A stretch of DNA of 64,000 nucleotides from Epiperipatus broadwayi (taxonomy: Eukaryota; Onychophora; Udeonychophora; Euonychophora; Peripatidae). Made by a program: the position numbers and the translations under genes. The stretch covers positions 1,490,001 to 1,554,000 of the forward strand of contig JAQFVV010012496.1 of assembly GCA_028023455.1 (NCBI GenBank), given 5' to 3'. The notes beneath the pieces were generated by a model that searched no databases, had not been told where the DNA came from, and saw only the letters and a program-made list of their open reading frames with translations. How positions within the stretch are numbered: the first letter of the stretch is position 1; each line of letters opens with the position of its first letter. This document shows positions 34,571 to 46,513 of this stretch, one piece after another.

Positions 34571-34810
34571 CTATAATCTATTTACTCTATCATATACCTT
34601 CTCTATATCTACACAAACCACATATAACTGTCTACCTGTATTCTTACTCATATTTATAAGTTGTGTAACTACAAATAAACTATCTCTTATATGCCTATCT
34701 GATCGAAAACCTCCTTGCATTTCTCCCACTATATTATTTTCTTCCATCCATTTTGCGACCCTTCTAGCCATCATATATGCAAAAACTTTATATAATACTG
34801 ATGTTACCAC
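34571..34810 (-). pseudogene. CR1/L2-like LINE reverse transcriptase, palm part
   Basis: 79 codons with VLYKVFAYMMARRV, MQGGFRSDRHIRDSLFVV (equivalent to QxGFRxGRSTxD) and VVCVDIEKVYDRVNR (catalytic block A, FxDxxKAYDxV). The aspartate of block A is kept. Downstream, near 34290-34310, the metal-binding YXDD-like box reads WGDD after a frameshift. Not functional. Confidence 0.75.
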
Positions 34811-35129
34811 TATCGCTCTATAATTGTTTAACTTCCTATGATCCTCACCCTTTCCTTTAAATAGTTCATCTTACTCTTGTCTTATTCCAGCTATTTGGAA
34901 ATTCTTTTGTGCCATCTTATTAAAACATGATAATAGGTTTAATTTTGCCCTATTACTTAAATTCATCACTATCTCTGCTTCCCATCCATCTAAATCTCTT
35001 GCCTTTCCACTTTTGAAATTTCTTCCCTGTCCTATTCATTTTCTGTAAACCAAATACTTCCATTACTAGCTTTCGTGTTTATCACTCTGTCCTTCACATC
35101 TAACATCTTCGCTATATCCATTACATACT

Positions 35130-35504
35130 TTATTTAAGATTGTCTAATTCTTCTCTAGAGCTACACTCTATTCCCTCATCATCTAGTAATACTACCTCTC
35201 TCTTCTCTACATTCCTTCTTTTAATGTATTTCCAAAATTTTTTACTCCCATCTCTTCTACTTTTATTAAGATCCAACAATTTACTATTCAATTTCATTCT
35301 CTCTCTATAATTATCTATTTTAGCCAACTTCTTTTTTTCTAAGTACTTTTCCCAATTAACTATTACCTTTTTCACTTTCTTTGTTCTTAATAGCAGACTT
35401 ATATTCTCTGCAAGCTTTTCCCTCTCTTTTACACTTTTACCAACTCTCACTTTTCTATTACTTTTATTCTTCTGAATATTGTCACCTAAAACCCTATTTG
35501 CCAC
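35130..35504 (-). pseudogene. CR1/L2-like LINE linker between endonuclease and RT
   Basis: 124 codons, very rich in Lys, Arg and Glu, with a KKFWKYIKRR block near residue 87. This matches the usual W-containing linker ahead of LINE reverse transcriptases. It is open but carries no catalytic motif. Confidence 0.6.
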
Positions 35505-36479
35505 ACTTTCTACTACACCACACTAGTCCTTATATTCAGCCCCAACATATGATTTCTTGTATTTTTATTTTATATTAATGTAACTTATTCTTACCATTCA
35601 TTCTCCATCCACATCTTTCACTATCCTTTCTAGTTTTATTACTATTTTTCATCACATTGCTAACCATTTCTATTATAAAGAAATTATGATCACTATTACA
35701 TACTCTCTCTTCATTATCAATATTTTAATTTTCCGTACTTTATTCATCCCCTCTTTCTCTACTAGTACATAATCTATTGCGTGAAATATATTACTTCTAG
35801 ACTATGTGTATTGTCCCTCATAAAAATTTGATAAATTTCCAATGCTCAAATACACCCTCTGACAACAATTCTTCAAAAGCTGCCCATTCTTATTATCTAT
35901 GTCATCAAATTCTTCATATGCCCATTCATATCTCCTATAACCATTATTTTCTTCCCCTTTTTTTTGAAACTCTGCATATTCTTAACTAGACATTCATATA
36001 TGCTACTGTTCCACTCCATTATAGTTTGACTATTTCAAATAGCTATATACACTATAATCACCATCCACTCTTGTCTTCCTAACTTTAACTCAAACCACAC
36101 TTAACAGTATTTAAATATTTTTTGACATATATGTCTTCCACTATTGGTGCTTCTCTTAGATATGTTCCCATTGCTCCTAATAACTCAAGCTCTTAATTTT
36201 TAACTGCTTTAATTATAGCCACTTTTCTGACCTTCTACCACCTTGTATATTCAAATATCCAATTTTAACAATTTCTTCTTGCCTATCTACTCTTTTATAA
36301 ATTCTTTTGACTCTTTTTTCTCCATTACATTTGTAAGTAACTTGCTTATCATTAATTTTACAGACCCATTCCCTCTCCACATCTCCATTTTTATCCAAAT
36401 TAGCTACCCTTTGTTTATTTTTTTACATCCTGTCTATTCTTCTTTTTGATAATATTGCAATTTAAAACTCTACCCCCCC

Positions 36480-36990
36480 CCCCCCTTTATAAGTTTCCCA
36501 AACAAAAACATTCTTTATAAATCAAATTCCCTAATACTTCACTTCCTCGTTTTGCTAAGTGCAATCCATCTCTACTATATAACTCCCTCTTACTAATAAA
36601 AAAATCCCACACATCCACAAACATATCATTTCTCCAACAGATTTTTTTCAATCTCCATTTATAGAATATGCTCTATCTAACATATACCTATTGTTGAATC
36701 TTGGTAATAATCCAACTATTCCTTCTCTTCCTTTAATCTTGCTCAAAATACTAATAAATTCTATGTACTCAGCCATTACTTGCTCCGATGGCTCTTATAA
36801 ATTATTTGTCCCTACCATAACATACACATCTTTACTCCCTCGTTTCTTTACCTTATCTGTGATATCCTTTATTCTAGCTCCTGGCAAACATATTCTTACA
36901 TACCTGTTTGTATTTTCCCTTGCAATTACATCTCCACACCGTCTAATTAGCATATCTCCTATCAATACTTTCATAATTTACATTTATTTC
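36480..36990 (-). pseudogene. SGNH-esterase-like domain of the LINE first ORF
   Basis: On the minus strand the frame reads a GDxLIRR motif (block I, with Met at the place of the catalytic Ser), then LPGARIKDITDKV, a VMVGTNNL motif (block III), and after a frameshift RDGLHLAKRGSEVLG (block V, containing the catalytic Asp and His). These blocks in this order are diagnostic of SGNH hydrolases. Their position upstream of the endonuclease fits the CR1/L2 first ORF. The missing serine and the stops make it inactive. Its role in retrotransposition is not settled. Confidence 0.7.
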
Positions 36991-37249
36991 ATCTGTAACA
37001 TCTGTTTTCCACCTTCTGGACTGCCTTATCTACTTCGTCCTTATCATTTCTATTCATGAATTTCTTATATCTGCTCACACTTCGTATCTCTAACGATTTT
37101 AATTTTGCTTCTATATCCTTTAACTCTTCCTCTATTTTACTTATTCTCTGGCTAACCATCTCCATTGCACTCATTTTATCATCCATATCTCTTGTCACTC
37201 CACTAAAAACATATTCTATTCTATCTTCCTCAACTTCATTTTGCTCCAA
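36989..37249 (-). pseudogene. Coiled-coil part of the LINE first ORF
   Basis: 86 codons, strongly acidic/basic, with heptad-like spacing from about residue 25 to 70 (DDKMSAMEMVSQRISKIEEE and on). A coiled coil before the esterase domain is expected to mediate ORF1 multimerisation. The start of the protein lies further right, but the frame cannot be followed past about 37270. Confidence 0.55.
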
Positions 37250-37535
37250 TTCTTCTGACTTTCTTCTTAAACTATTGTAACGAAATGGGATTTTACCTGG
37301 TATGATAATAGGTTAGCCAAGTCATCACAATGGAATAAGAGAATCTATCGTCAATCCTTGCGCCTATATACCCTCAAACACTATAACTTCCTTCCAGGGA
37401 GATGAGAGGTTAATGATCACATAAATATTAAAATATATACCTACACTCACCTCGTTCTTGCATCTTTCATTTTCGTTAATCCTAGGTTTCAAACTCATGG
37501 AGAATCTGCATAGCCATTTAGTTCAGAGTATATTA

Positions 37536-37786
37536 AGCAAGGCAAAACTTTCTCCATACAGTAGTGCCACCCTGTGCCAATCAGAGTAATCAATGGATGC
37601 CAGAAGGCTTGTGCATAAAATCCCTATCTAATGCCTACTCATCCAATATCCCCAGACTAGTTTTTGGCTTGTGGCCATCATCAGTGAGGAGCCCTGGATC
37701 TGAGAGCACCGCACCTAGATCTTAGGATCTAATGCAACCCTCCAGCAACCACCTTTTATCTCCACTGATCATGCGATGTTTAGTGA
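37536..37786 (-). mobile_element. HR1 copy 5
   Basis: 251 bp flanked by ttcagagtatatta (37522-37535) and ttcagagtacatta (37787-37800), 14 bp with one transition. It begins agcaaggcaaaact and ends gatcatgcgatgtttagtga. The body is deleted after the ccaccttttatctcc block. It holds the broken ribozyme 37641-37699. It inserted just upstream of the dead LINE. Confidence 0.85.
37641..37699 (-). ncRNA. Hammerhead ribozyme, GAAAC core mutated (HR1 copy 5)
   Basis: Stems I and II (GGC/GCC) and CTGATGA are intact, but the second core reads AAAAC, losing the essential G12. Predicted inactive. Confidence 0.75.
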
Positions 37787-37800
37787 TTCAGAGTACATTA

Positions 37801-40430
37801 ATATCACTTAAAATGCATATATGCTTGAATGTGTGTACATGTATATGGATTGGTGTGGATACATGAAAATATGTGTAAATGTGTAAAGATATATGTAAGT
37901 ATGTGAGATGTTATGACTAATTGAAAATTGAATATGGAAAAATACACACAGTTTTTAGTTATATATATTTAACAAATCTATTTACAATAACGTTTTATTA
38001 ATAACCAAATTTATAATAACATATAAAATATTTAATTTAACATCTATGCTTACTCTTTGGTTAGAGTTGATTTCAATTATTACTCCAAACCCTTATCCCC
38101 TACAAAGAATAACCATCTCATGTTCATATTAAAATAAATGAAATTTATTTTATACTTATGATTGTCTAAATCATTCTTGATTGTTCATTAACTTGATAGG
38201 TTAAATTCATATCAGTCATATTGATGATATGAGATCCTCCTCTTAAATAATATAATTATAATAAAGACAGGAAAGACCGTTTATAATAGAAATAATTAGT
38301 CAAGTATACTGAAAACATTTGATTAATATATTAGTATGAACAAACAAAATATATATAATGGTGAAAATGTATAAATGTTGGGAATATGTATTAGGTAAAA
38401 TCTTATCTTTCCCTCGATGATGATCGAATTCGTAAAGAAGCAAGTTTTCGTCGTAACCTACATTTTATATTACTTACAATAATGGCAACAATATTTATCC
38501 ATTATATTATGTTTTAACACTTATTTACCCTTTTTTGTATCTATATTATAGGAAAGATAGGAATGTAGACATTGATATAAAATATATAATTAAATAAAAT
38601 TCACGATGTCAACCTAAATATAGTTTTAAAGTTCGTAAGGAAAAATGTCCTAGTGAATCATTATAATAATCCTCATTAATCCGTTTCGGGTAGATGGTTA
38701 AATGTGAGCATTCTAGAACATTCATTAAGTTACTTGTACTTTCCATCCTTGGAACTTCGGCTTTGGAGTATAGAGTTGTTTGATCCACTTATTAATCGTA
38801 AACTAGACATTTCGTAGAACGGATGTTAAATGCTAGGTCACTTTTATCTCAGTTTTGACAATTATAGCTTCATGAGTGACAACTTTTTTTCCCCGATGTG
38901 ACTTTGCAATTAGCAACGCATGGTTGTCTGTATTGTTATTTATACATTTTTACTAAAATCTCTTGAACGAATTAAGAGCAATATTTTCTTTTACTATTAG
39001 ATATCCTTAATTATAGATAACTCAATCTATGATTTAGAATTAGAAATATTTTGGAAATTAGAATAATTTGAATTTAATTTTAGAGATTTCACTTTCGAAT
39101 TCCTCAGTTGGCTAGTTGCTTTTTTATTCCTTTCTTGAATATCCAAATAATTATTTCTATTACTATTTCACCTCAATGGTGGCTGGTATTTCTATTCAAA
39201 TTGCAAACTTAAATTTATGCAGGTTGTTCGGCCAAGGAGAAATTTTTATTTCAATTCAGAGAAGCTAGTTGGTTTTTATATTTTCCTATTATTAAAATGA
39301 GGATGTTATATTAAAGGTAACTTTTGATGACTTTCAATACTAAGTTTGTAATCTTGATTTAAATCAATTGTTTACATCATTATTAATGATTCTTATATAT
39401 AGATAATATGTTAATAACAATAAAATTTTTATTTCTTTCGTTTAAAATAATCTTTTATTTCTTGCTTGTGTTTACTCCAATCATATTTCCCTCATACTGT
39501 TGTAGGATATCAGAGTTACCTCACAAATAATGAGATAATTTTAATAAAGGTTAGTTGTTGTGTATGCGTTTTATAATTCAAATACATACTTACCACATGA
39601 TTAAATTAGGGATTTAAATTTATATAACAAATAATGGTTGCTCAATTATAGTGCTTCATTTTTATTAATGTAGTGTTTATTAGATGCCATTATGCTGAAT
39701 CTTGGATTCGAATTAGGTCAAAAAGGTGAGTAAAAGATATTGGAGGAATGTAAGGGACACACCTTACACTATGTATACTTGGAAACAATTATTTCACCTC
39801 TTTTGTCCCATTTGCATATGGCCTACATAACCATACACCTGTTACATCCATCCTAACCTTATTCAAGCATTTCAAATGTTAAACCGTATCACATATGATA
39901 TACACTCTATTATATCACACCTAATTCCATTTCTGACCATTATTTCTACATAGTGGGATACAAATGCAATCCATGTCCCTTATTTTTCCAAGTCCCCTGC
40001 TCTATATTTAACTTTATGCTTTCTCTATTACTACTCTACAAATCCCTTTATAATACAGAAGAAAAACTTTTCTTTCTTTCAATGGTGATTGATAAACACG
40101 TTTCCCAACCTTATGCCTCAAAACGTTCTTCTTTCTCAGATAAATCTCTTTTTTTTTTTTAATTAAAAAATTCATTAGTAGCAAACTTACTAAAAAACCA
40201 ACTAATCTTAAGTACAACTTAGTTTTAAAGCTTCCTTGCACTAATGAACACACAACAAAATTTATTTTTTCCTTTTATATTTAAAATGGTGTAACAAAAC
40301 ACTTTCCAAATCCTAAATTAAATCTCTCTCTCTTCTCCCAATTTTCTTTCCAACTCCACACAGTAAGCAGAAAAATTTTGTAGCAATGAAATTCTCCAGA
40401 TAATATTAAAATAAATATAAACTTTTATCT
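37801..40430. other. 2.6-kb stretch, nothing recognised
   Basis: No LINE, SINE, hammerhead or reading frame of note. A poly-T run sits near 40150. The ORFs at 39953-40253 overlap on both strands in low-complexity sequence. This is one of the longer stretches free of identified repeats, so it may hold single-copy DNA. Confidence 0.45.
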
Positions 40431-40532
40431 TGTACTAAGCTCTCCATACAGTAATGCCACCAAGAAGTGCAAGCCTTCATAATCAATGGATGCAGGAAGG
40501 TTTGTGCATAAATCCCTATTTAGTGTCTACTC

Positions 40533-40591
40533 ATCCAATATCCCCAGACCAGTTTCTAGCTTATGGCTTTCCACAGCGAGGAGCCTTGGAT
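40533..40591 (-). ncRNA. Hammerhead ribozyme, core mutated (HR1 copy 6, left)
   Basis: Outer stem, AGC/GCT stem II and GAAAC-tg-GTC are present, but the first core reads CTGTGGA. Predicted inactive. Confidence 0.7.
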
Positions 40592-41298
40592 TTGAGAACA
40601 TTGCACCTAGATCTTAGAATGTACAGCAACTCTCTAACAGTCATCTTTTACCTATTTGGTTAAGTATAAAGCTAGAAGCCCGTGATTAAAACATTTTCCA
40701 ACTCAAGCTCATTCGCTTGTATAGCCATACAGATCTGAACTCGGTTCAGAATCTATACATTTTGGTGTCTTTGGTTTTTCAGAAAGCACGATAGATATAA
40801 AATCATCAAAACATCACATGATTACCATTTCATATGCTTACACATAATATTAATGAGTACCAAACTGTTCATACAGTAGTGCTATTAATTGCAAGCCTTC
40901 ATAATCAATGGATTCAGGAAGGTTTGTACATAAAATCCCTATCTAGTTCTACTCATGCAACATCCAATTAGTTTCTAGTTTGTGGCTTTTATCCATTATG
41001 AAGGCTTGCACTTGGTGGCACTAAACACAAAATAGTGATCATGTAATGCTTTGATGGTTTTGTACCTATTGTGCTCATAGGATAATGACGACTATGGTTT
41101 TTAAAAAAAACCAAAGATCCCAAATGTATAAATGCTGAACCGAGTTCTGATCTATAAGATTATAAAAGCAAATGAGTTTGGATTGGAAACATTATGGTAT
41201 TTTTAAATTCAGTTCCTATCTTTATAGATAAACAACAGATAAAAGGTGGCTGCTGGAGAGTTGCATTGGATCCTAAGATCTATGTGTAGTGTTCTCTA

Positions 41299-41356
41299 AT
41301 CCAAGGCTCCTCACTGATGAAAGCCACAAGCTAGAAACTAGTTGGGGATGTTGGAT
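41299..41356 (+). ncRNA. Hammerhead ribozyme (HR1 copy 6, right), one base lost at the cleavage site
   Basis: Core CTGATGA, stem II AGC/GCT around CACAA, GAAAC. After the 2-nt loop it reads GTT then ggggatg, one base shorter than the consensus GTC-tgggga. Either the cleavable C was deleted or GTT is the cleavage triplet with stem I shifted by one. Activity is uncertain. Confidence 0.7.
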
Positions 41357-41492
41357 GAGTAGATACTTGATAGGGATTTTATGCACAAACCTTCCTGCAT
41401 CCACTGATTACAGAAGCTTGCACTTAGTGACACTACTGTATGGAGAGCTTGATACTATATATATATATAGAAGTAAATAGAATATTGGCTGC

Positions 41493-41965
41493 GAGTTAAT
41501 TTATGATAATAGTAAGGAAAGTAGTTTACTGTTTAAGGTTCGAACAGGATGTTTAGCATTAGGGGAATATACACATAAATAGAAAAATGTGGGTGATTTA
41601 GTCTGTGAGTCATGTAAGGAAGGCATAGAAAATTTTAGGCATCTGTTAAGTGAATGTAAATGCTTACAAGTAGAAAGGGCACAAATAATGAAGTTGTATG
41701 AAAATAAATATAAATAATGGTATTATATAGAAAGTAGGTTCATGGTTTTTATGCTGGTTTGGGGGAAAAAGGGGGGGATTTAGGTACAAAGGCCATGGAG
41801 TTGACAAAGATTAGGTTGTGAAAATGGGATGGAGTAGGATAGAGAATATGGGAAAAACTTAGGGCAGGGAATGGAAAGAGAAGATAATGTGGCTAACAAG
41901 TTTCTCCGGGCATAGTAGTCGAGATTCCTGACTCCGATATAGGTGAAGTCACAGTGCATCTCATC
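41493..41965 (+). mobile_element. CR1/L2-like LINE, 3' fragment
   Basis: Plus-strand fragment starting at a NIGCELIYDNSKESSLLFKVRTG-like segment and including the zinc-knuckle region CESCKEGIENFRHLLSEC. It ends in the 3' untranslated tail near gtgcatctcatctcatt. It is 5'-truncated and carries stops. Confidence 0.75.
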
Positions 41966-43135
41966 TCATTGTGATCATGTGATGTTTTGATGACTTAGAA
42001 ATGGATTCAGGTCCGTCTAAAATATTTAAATGTTCCCTGAAATAGTAATATACCAAAGAAGTCGTATAACTGATAATCTCTCTGCAAATGGTAATTTCAC
42101 TAACCACATATGGAGTTAAATGACTCCAACTAATAGAATGCCTATCAAATCTCAGGAATCAAGTTTTTTTTTGTACTGCTTTCAAATGTTAAATCTCCCA
42201 TCAATATTCTTTTCTTTTCGTGAGATAATGTCTAAATTTAATTTCCGACTGTCGAGGTGAATGTTTTATGCTTGTTTTCATTGCATTGAATTTTCGTCAG
42301 TATTGAATAATTGCAATATAGTTTTGAGAAGTTTTTTTGTTTTCTTTTGATAATATATTTATACGCTCTTTCCTACAAATTTGCTATGATTGTCATTTTC
42401 TTTTAATATTTTACTATTCTCCTTGGTAGTTTGAGATGTATAGCAGTTGTCACTTAGTTTGTCTCTCCACTCTTGGATGTAGCAAAGTTTCTGATAAAGA
42501 CATCCTAGAAATCTATCCATCTTCTTTCTAATAAATACAATGTGCAGGATCTACTTAGAGTTCTTCTAGGTCAGATCGTTTTTTTTTTATCTCTTTTTCA
42601 ATTCTCAGTCTTTTTGGTAAAAGTATTTCTATTATAATTATCAAGGAGTTCTTCCATAATCTGCACAAATCTTAAAGCCATTCAGTGTTTGCATCATCCA
42701 TGTTGATCCTCCATTCTTTTCACATCATTTTCTACTTCAACAATTTCTTTTAATATTTTCACAATAGAATTCAGACTCTATAGCAATTTTCATTTCATTC
42801 ATAGGCTTCTTATCCATAATATATTCATCTGTGATATCAATACTGATAATCGTGTTATGGATATATCCATTCATCTTACATTATTAGCGTATTCCACGTC
42901 AATGCCTTTTTCTGTACAAATAAAAACATTAACAAAATATCCCAATAACTTGATTAACTTCAATATTACTTATTTCAATTAAAGAGAATTCACTTTTCAT
43001 CTCAGAAGTTAATGTCAAATCATTTTTAAAACATCCACGCTTTTATTCAACATCCTCTAAGATCTTCCATAAATGATAATCAGAATCATGCACATTTCTC
43101 CATTTCCTTTTTCAGATGATTGTTTCATTTTTAAT
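41966..43135. other. AT-rich stretch, nothing recognised
   Basis: No repeat family was identified. The slight start (gtgatcatgtgatgttttgatg, 41971-41992) is an HR1 terminal fragment, after which nothing else is recognised. Confidence 0.5.
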
Positions 43136-43148
43136 GTGTATTAATATT

Positions 43149-43632
43149 AAAACAATAGCGCCACTCAGTGCAAATCATGGTAACCAATAAATTCAAGATT
43201 TGTGCATTAAATCCCTACTCTAGTACCGATTCATTCAATATCTGCAGACTAGTTTGTAGCTTTCATCAGTAAGGAGCCTTGGATCTGAGAGCATTGCATC
43301 TACTTCTTAGAACCTAATGCAACCCTCCAGCGGCCACCTTTTATCTTTTTAGTGAACTATACAGCTATGAGTCCAAAATGAAAACACAATAAGATTTTCA
43401 ATCCAAGCTCATGTGCTTGTATAGTTATACAGATCTAAACCCAGTTCAATATCTATATGTTTTGGTGTCTTAAGTTCTTCAATAACTAGGAAAAGATTGG
43501 TATTAAAGCATTAAACACCTCATGACCACTATTTCCTATGCCTACACAAACTGGTAAACCAGTAGCAAGCACATTATTCAGTAGTGACACCCAGTGTAAG
43601 CATAGGAAATGGTGATCGTTTGATGTGCAGTA
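43149..43632 (-). mobile_element. HR1 copy 7
   Basis: 484 bp flanked by gtgtattaatatt (43136-43148) and gtgtattgatatt (43633-43645), 13 bp with one transition. It includes most of the body and an inverted short end pair at about 43565-43630. The ribozyme (43234-43284) has lost stem II and the GAAAC core. Confidence 0.85.
43234..43284 (-). ncRNA. Hammerhead ribozyme remnant (HR1 copy 7)
   Basis: CTGATGA and the outer stem are present, but a deletion of about eight bases removed the second strand of stem II and the GAAAC core. Inactive relic. Confidence 0.6.
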
Positions 43633-43645
43633 GTGTATTGATATT

Positions 43646-44459
43646 GTGGATTTTCCCTCTGAAAATCTTTTAATAACATAAATTTTCTTGGATTTTTCTA
43701 TATTCCGGAAAACTGTTTTAAATTTAATTTTATAATTAAGCAATATAAATGTTAATCATCTTGCTTCATTTCATTTATATATGCATGCATCTATCTATTT
43801 GCATAGCATGCCATAAACTATCTCTCTACCATTTCTCTTTGATCAAGCAGCATCTCCAATCTTTGATTTTGGGCATCTCCTTATTTCTTATGCATGTGTG
43901 ATTTCAAATGCTTTCAGTTTTTCTTAATGCAAATCTTTACGACAAATACAATCGTAAAATTGACATACATATGGATGCAATTGGTCATTTACTTTGAAAG
44001 TCATTTTATTGTTTTAAAAATCTGTTTTTAACTTACAATCCATACATATATACGCATATGTATATATAGAGCCTTAAGCATTATTACATTTATCATTTAA
44101 GTAATACTTTAGGCACAATTTGAAAATTATAATTGCGGTTTGTACTGTTATAATTGACTATTTATTAGTCTGCATTCAGAATAGGTTATATTTACCTTGT
44201 TTAAAAATGTTTATTTAAACTTCTTTGTATCATTGATTTCAATCTCTGTGGCTAAGTTGCAATCTTTTTTTTTTTTCTCAAAAGTAACCTTTATTAGTCA
44301 AAAGATTACAAAAAAATTATCGGGCACACTTACCTATGGAGAATTACAAAGTGTTCAATGTTACAATGCAAAACAATTATTGACCAGGTTTACAAAGTAC
44401 TTACGCTCGGTAACAAATATATCCATAAAAGGGTTGTATAATTTTGCTTAATGTATCTA
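43646..44459. other. AT-rich stretch, nothing recognised
   Basis: No recognised gene, repeat family or RNA. Confidence 0.5.
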
Positions 44460-44935
44460 TACATGGACGAGCACAGATCTACACTGCCCAAAAACAATCC
44501 ATCAAGGTGGCGCAGCAACCCATCAGAGCGGAAAAAGCGCTGAAAACTTTGATCCTGTATCCACCTGGCAGGTTTTCCAAGTAGCGGCAATAATCGTCAC
44601 CAGCCCGCACCCATAAACCAGAACCCCAACGATCGCCATCATCAACCCCTGCGGAAGAAATGATGAGTGCAGACCCGTGCCCCCAAATTTTACAACAAAA
44701 CTCTATTTCTGTTACAAAGATGATATCTCTAGCTGGAGTGTCTAGCATCCAGTGATATCTTGCACACTGAGGTCAATGGAGCTGAACATCTGCCCTTAAT
44801 CATTATCAAACTCCTGTGTCTGCAAATGTTCACAATAGCTGTTCAACCCACCAACCAAAGTCCTTCAGGGTTCACAGTGATGTTTATTTGTCGATACTAA
44901 TTGGATCCTGCTTCTTTTGATTGAATTTCAGGTCT
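44460..44935. other. GC-raised block of unknown origin
   Basis: Composition near 48% GC contrasts with about 30% on both sides. On the minus strand two overlapping frames are open (44479-44748 and 44390-44590) with no recognised domain. The sharp composition change suggests an exon, a processed pseudogene or an inserted element. No terminal repeats or target duplications were found. Confidence 0.4.
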
Positions 44936-45560
44936 TGATTAGCAATCAATGATTCAAGTATAATCTGAAAGTTTGTTGTTAAAGCTTGGAAAATTCTCAA
45001 TAATTATTGCTTAAGAGAGTATGAATAATTTGCAGCTTCAATGTCTGTTTAGGTCTAAAACATCATTTGTACTCATTTTTGTCTTTAAATCATTATTTTT
45101 TAGCTCAGGAATCACTTCATTGTAATTCGATGTTGATTTGAAAATTTTTTATTTTGTTTTTGTGGCCCCCAATCCACCGGAAGGGGGGTAATAACTTCTG
45201 TTCTGATCATCGGAGAAACCTGATTTTTGTGCAGGGAGATAGCTTAGGTTATTTTCTATAATGTTCAATTCTAAAATTGAGATCATATATGTATACTGGT
45301 CTATTTACCTTGACAACAGTTTGAAATTGTTTGTTAATGATATTGGGATTGTCTAAGTGTCGACTGGTTTTTAATGATACATATATATAATACAATATTT
45401 TTAATGAATGTTTAGATGGAAATCTTGAATATGTGGAGCAATCCATTTAATAAATCAACGTAATTAGAAAGCACTTAACCTAGAACAATTGTCCCAGGCT
45501 ATCCCTCTTTTAAATGCCACTCTAGATCTAATATATATATATTAATGATATCAAGTCATT

Positions 45561-45638
45561 TTTTTTTATATGTCAAATGCGTTGACCAGGAAGCGAACCC
45601 GGGCCTGCCGCTTGGAAGGCAGCCACGCTAACCGCTTG
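45561..45638 (-). mobile_element. tRNA-derived SINE, second copy
   Basis: On the minus strand: ttagcgtggc (A-box-like), a well-formed anticodon-arm-like hairpin ctgcc/ggcag around an 8-nt loop, B box gggttcgcttcctgg, then the tail catttgacatat and a run of nine A. It shares the B-box context and tail with 25317-25423. No target duplication could be found. It may alternatively be a tRNA pseudogene. Confidence 0.65.
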
Positions 45639-46184
45639 TATTTACAAATGTAATATAAAGAGTATGGTAATAGCTCTAAACAAGCTTATTTTATTTTTAT
45701 TTTTACCAATAAATGCAGCAAGAGAATGCATTCACAATTTCTCTCTCTATATATATCAAGAATTCCACGAGCATACTATTTTCAAAAAGAATTATTTTTA
45801 AGAAATTTTAAAACAATTTTGGTTTTACTAAAAAAAAAAAAAAAAAAAGGATGAAATTTTAAACTAAAAAACCTTGTGATATTATCTAAACTTTCAAAAT
45901 TATTTATTTAATATAACGAGTGATAGTATCAATATTTAAACGCAAGAGTTAAACTTTGTGAAGTATTACTTTATATTTCTATTAAATATGCTTTGTTAAT
46001 TAATTATACTTTAATAGATTTTTGTTTTATGGTTAATTCATTAAATTATATCAATAAAAAAAAGGTGTATCATTCCATCATTGATATGTGTATATAGATA
46101 AAAAATAATAATAATTAAAATAATTCTGATAAAAGCAACATCAAAATATCAGGAAATAAAAATTACAATTTGCTTACTACTTAG

Positions 46185-46266
46185 GTTTAAGATTTTATAT
46201 TTTCTTTAATTAAATATTGCAGTATGGTTTAAGATTTTATATTTTCTTTAATTAAATATTGCAGTA
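46185..46266. repeat. 41-bp tandem duplication
   Basis: Two adjacent near-perfect units, each with ggtttaagattttatat and aaatattgcagtat, at 46185-46225 and 46226-46266. Young slippage or duplication event. Confidence 0.85.
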
Positions 46267-46436
46267 TATATTCACTTAAAAAAAAAGCAAAGTGCTTAAA
46301 TATTTCTTAAATGCATTTTTTTTTTTTTTTTTGGTAAACACGTATCATTTTAATTAATTAGAGAAAAACGAATGTATAGAGTTGTAGCGACAAAGCAGAT
46401 AAATGAATGAATTATATGCATATACAATCTACATTT

Positions 46437-46513
46437 CCCTGTCCTTCTTCAGAGCCATTTTTACTTTAATTTTAAAAAAGTGGCTCTGAAGAAGACTGCA
46501 GGACAGTCGAAAC
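46437..46513. repeat. Short inverted pair with hammerhead-like module
   Basis: ctgtccttcttcagagcca is mirrored by tggctctgaagaag, with a second block ggacag further right. The plus-strand member (46486-46513) reads CTGAAGA, a 5-bp hairpin GACTG/CAGTC with loop cagga, and GAAAC. The minus-strand partner has lost the hairpin. No UH cleavage site follows GAAAC, so activity is doubtful. Confidence 0.55.

Larger units (their letters stand above)
32985..37270 (-). mobile_element. CR1/L2-like LINE, nearly full-length dead copy
   Basis: Read on the minus strand from 37270: a coiled-coil region (36989-37249), an SGNH-esterase-like domain (about 36480-36990), an endonuclease (about 35800-36240, GDMNGH motif), a linker (35130-35504), reverse transcriptase (about 34090-34860), a post-RT region and a C-terminal zinc knuckle (33065-33379), and a short 3' end at about 32985. 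An esterase domain in the first ORF is known for CR1/L2-type non-LTR retrotransposons, which supports the clade. The whole is broken by many stops and frameshifts. It is the largest single feature of the window at about 4.3 kb. Shorter copies lie at 21425, 41493 and 56420. Confidence 0.75.
40436..41455. mobile_element. HR1 copy 6, palindromic composite
   Basis: About 1.02 kb between agctctccatacagtaatg and, inverted, actgtatggagagct. It contains a minus-sense broken ribozyme (40533-40591), an inner partial copy with a ribozyme remnant near 40950-41000, and a plus-sense ribozyme (41299-41356). The cattatgaaggcttgcactt junction sits near the centre of symmetry. A flanking repeat of only about five bases (tacta) could be found, so the original duplication is unclear. 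It abuts a LINE fragment at 41493. Confidence 0.75.

Noticed and set aside
36691-37059. Plus-strand 122-codon hydrophobic ORF
   Set aside because: Antisense of the LINE esterase region. Hydrophobicity is the expected reverse of a charged coding strand.
43486-43743. 85-codon minus-strand ORF
   Set aside because: Its C-terminal half is within HR1 copy 7 and the rest is AT-rich flank. No domain.
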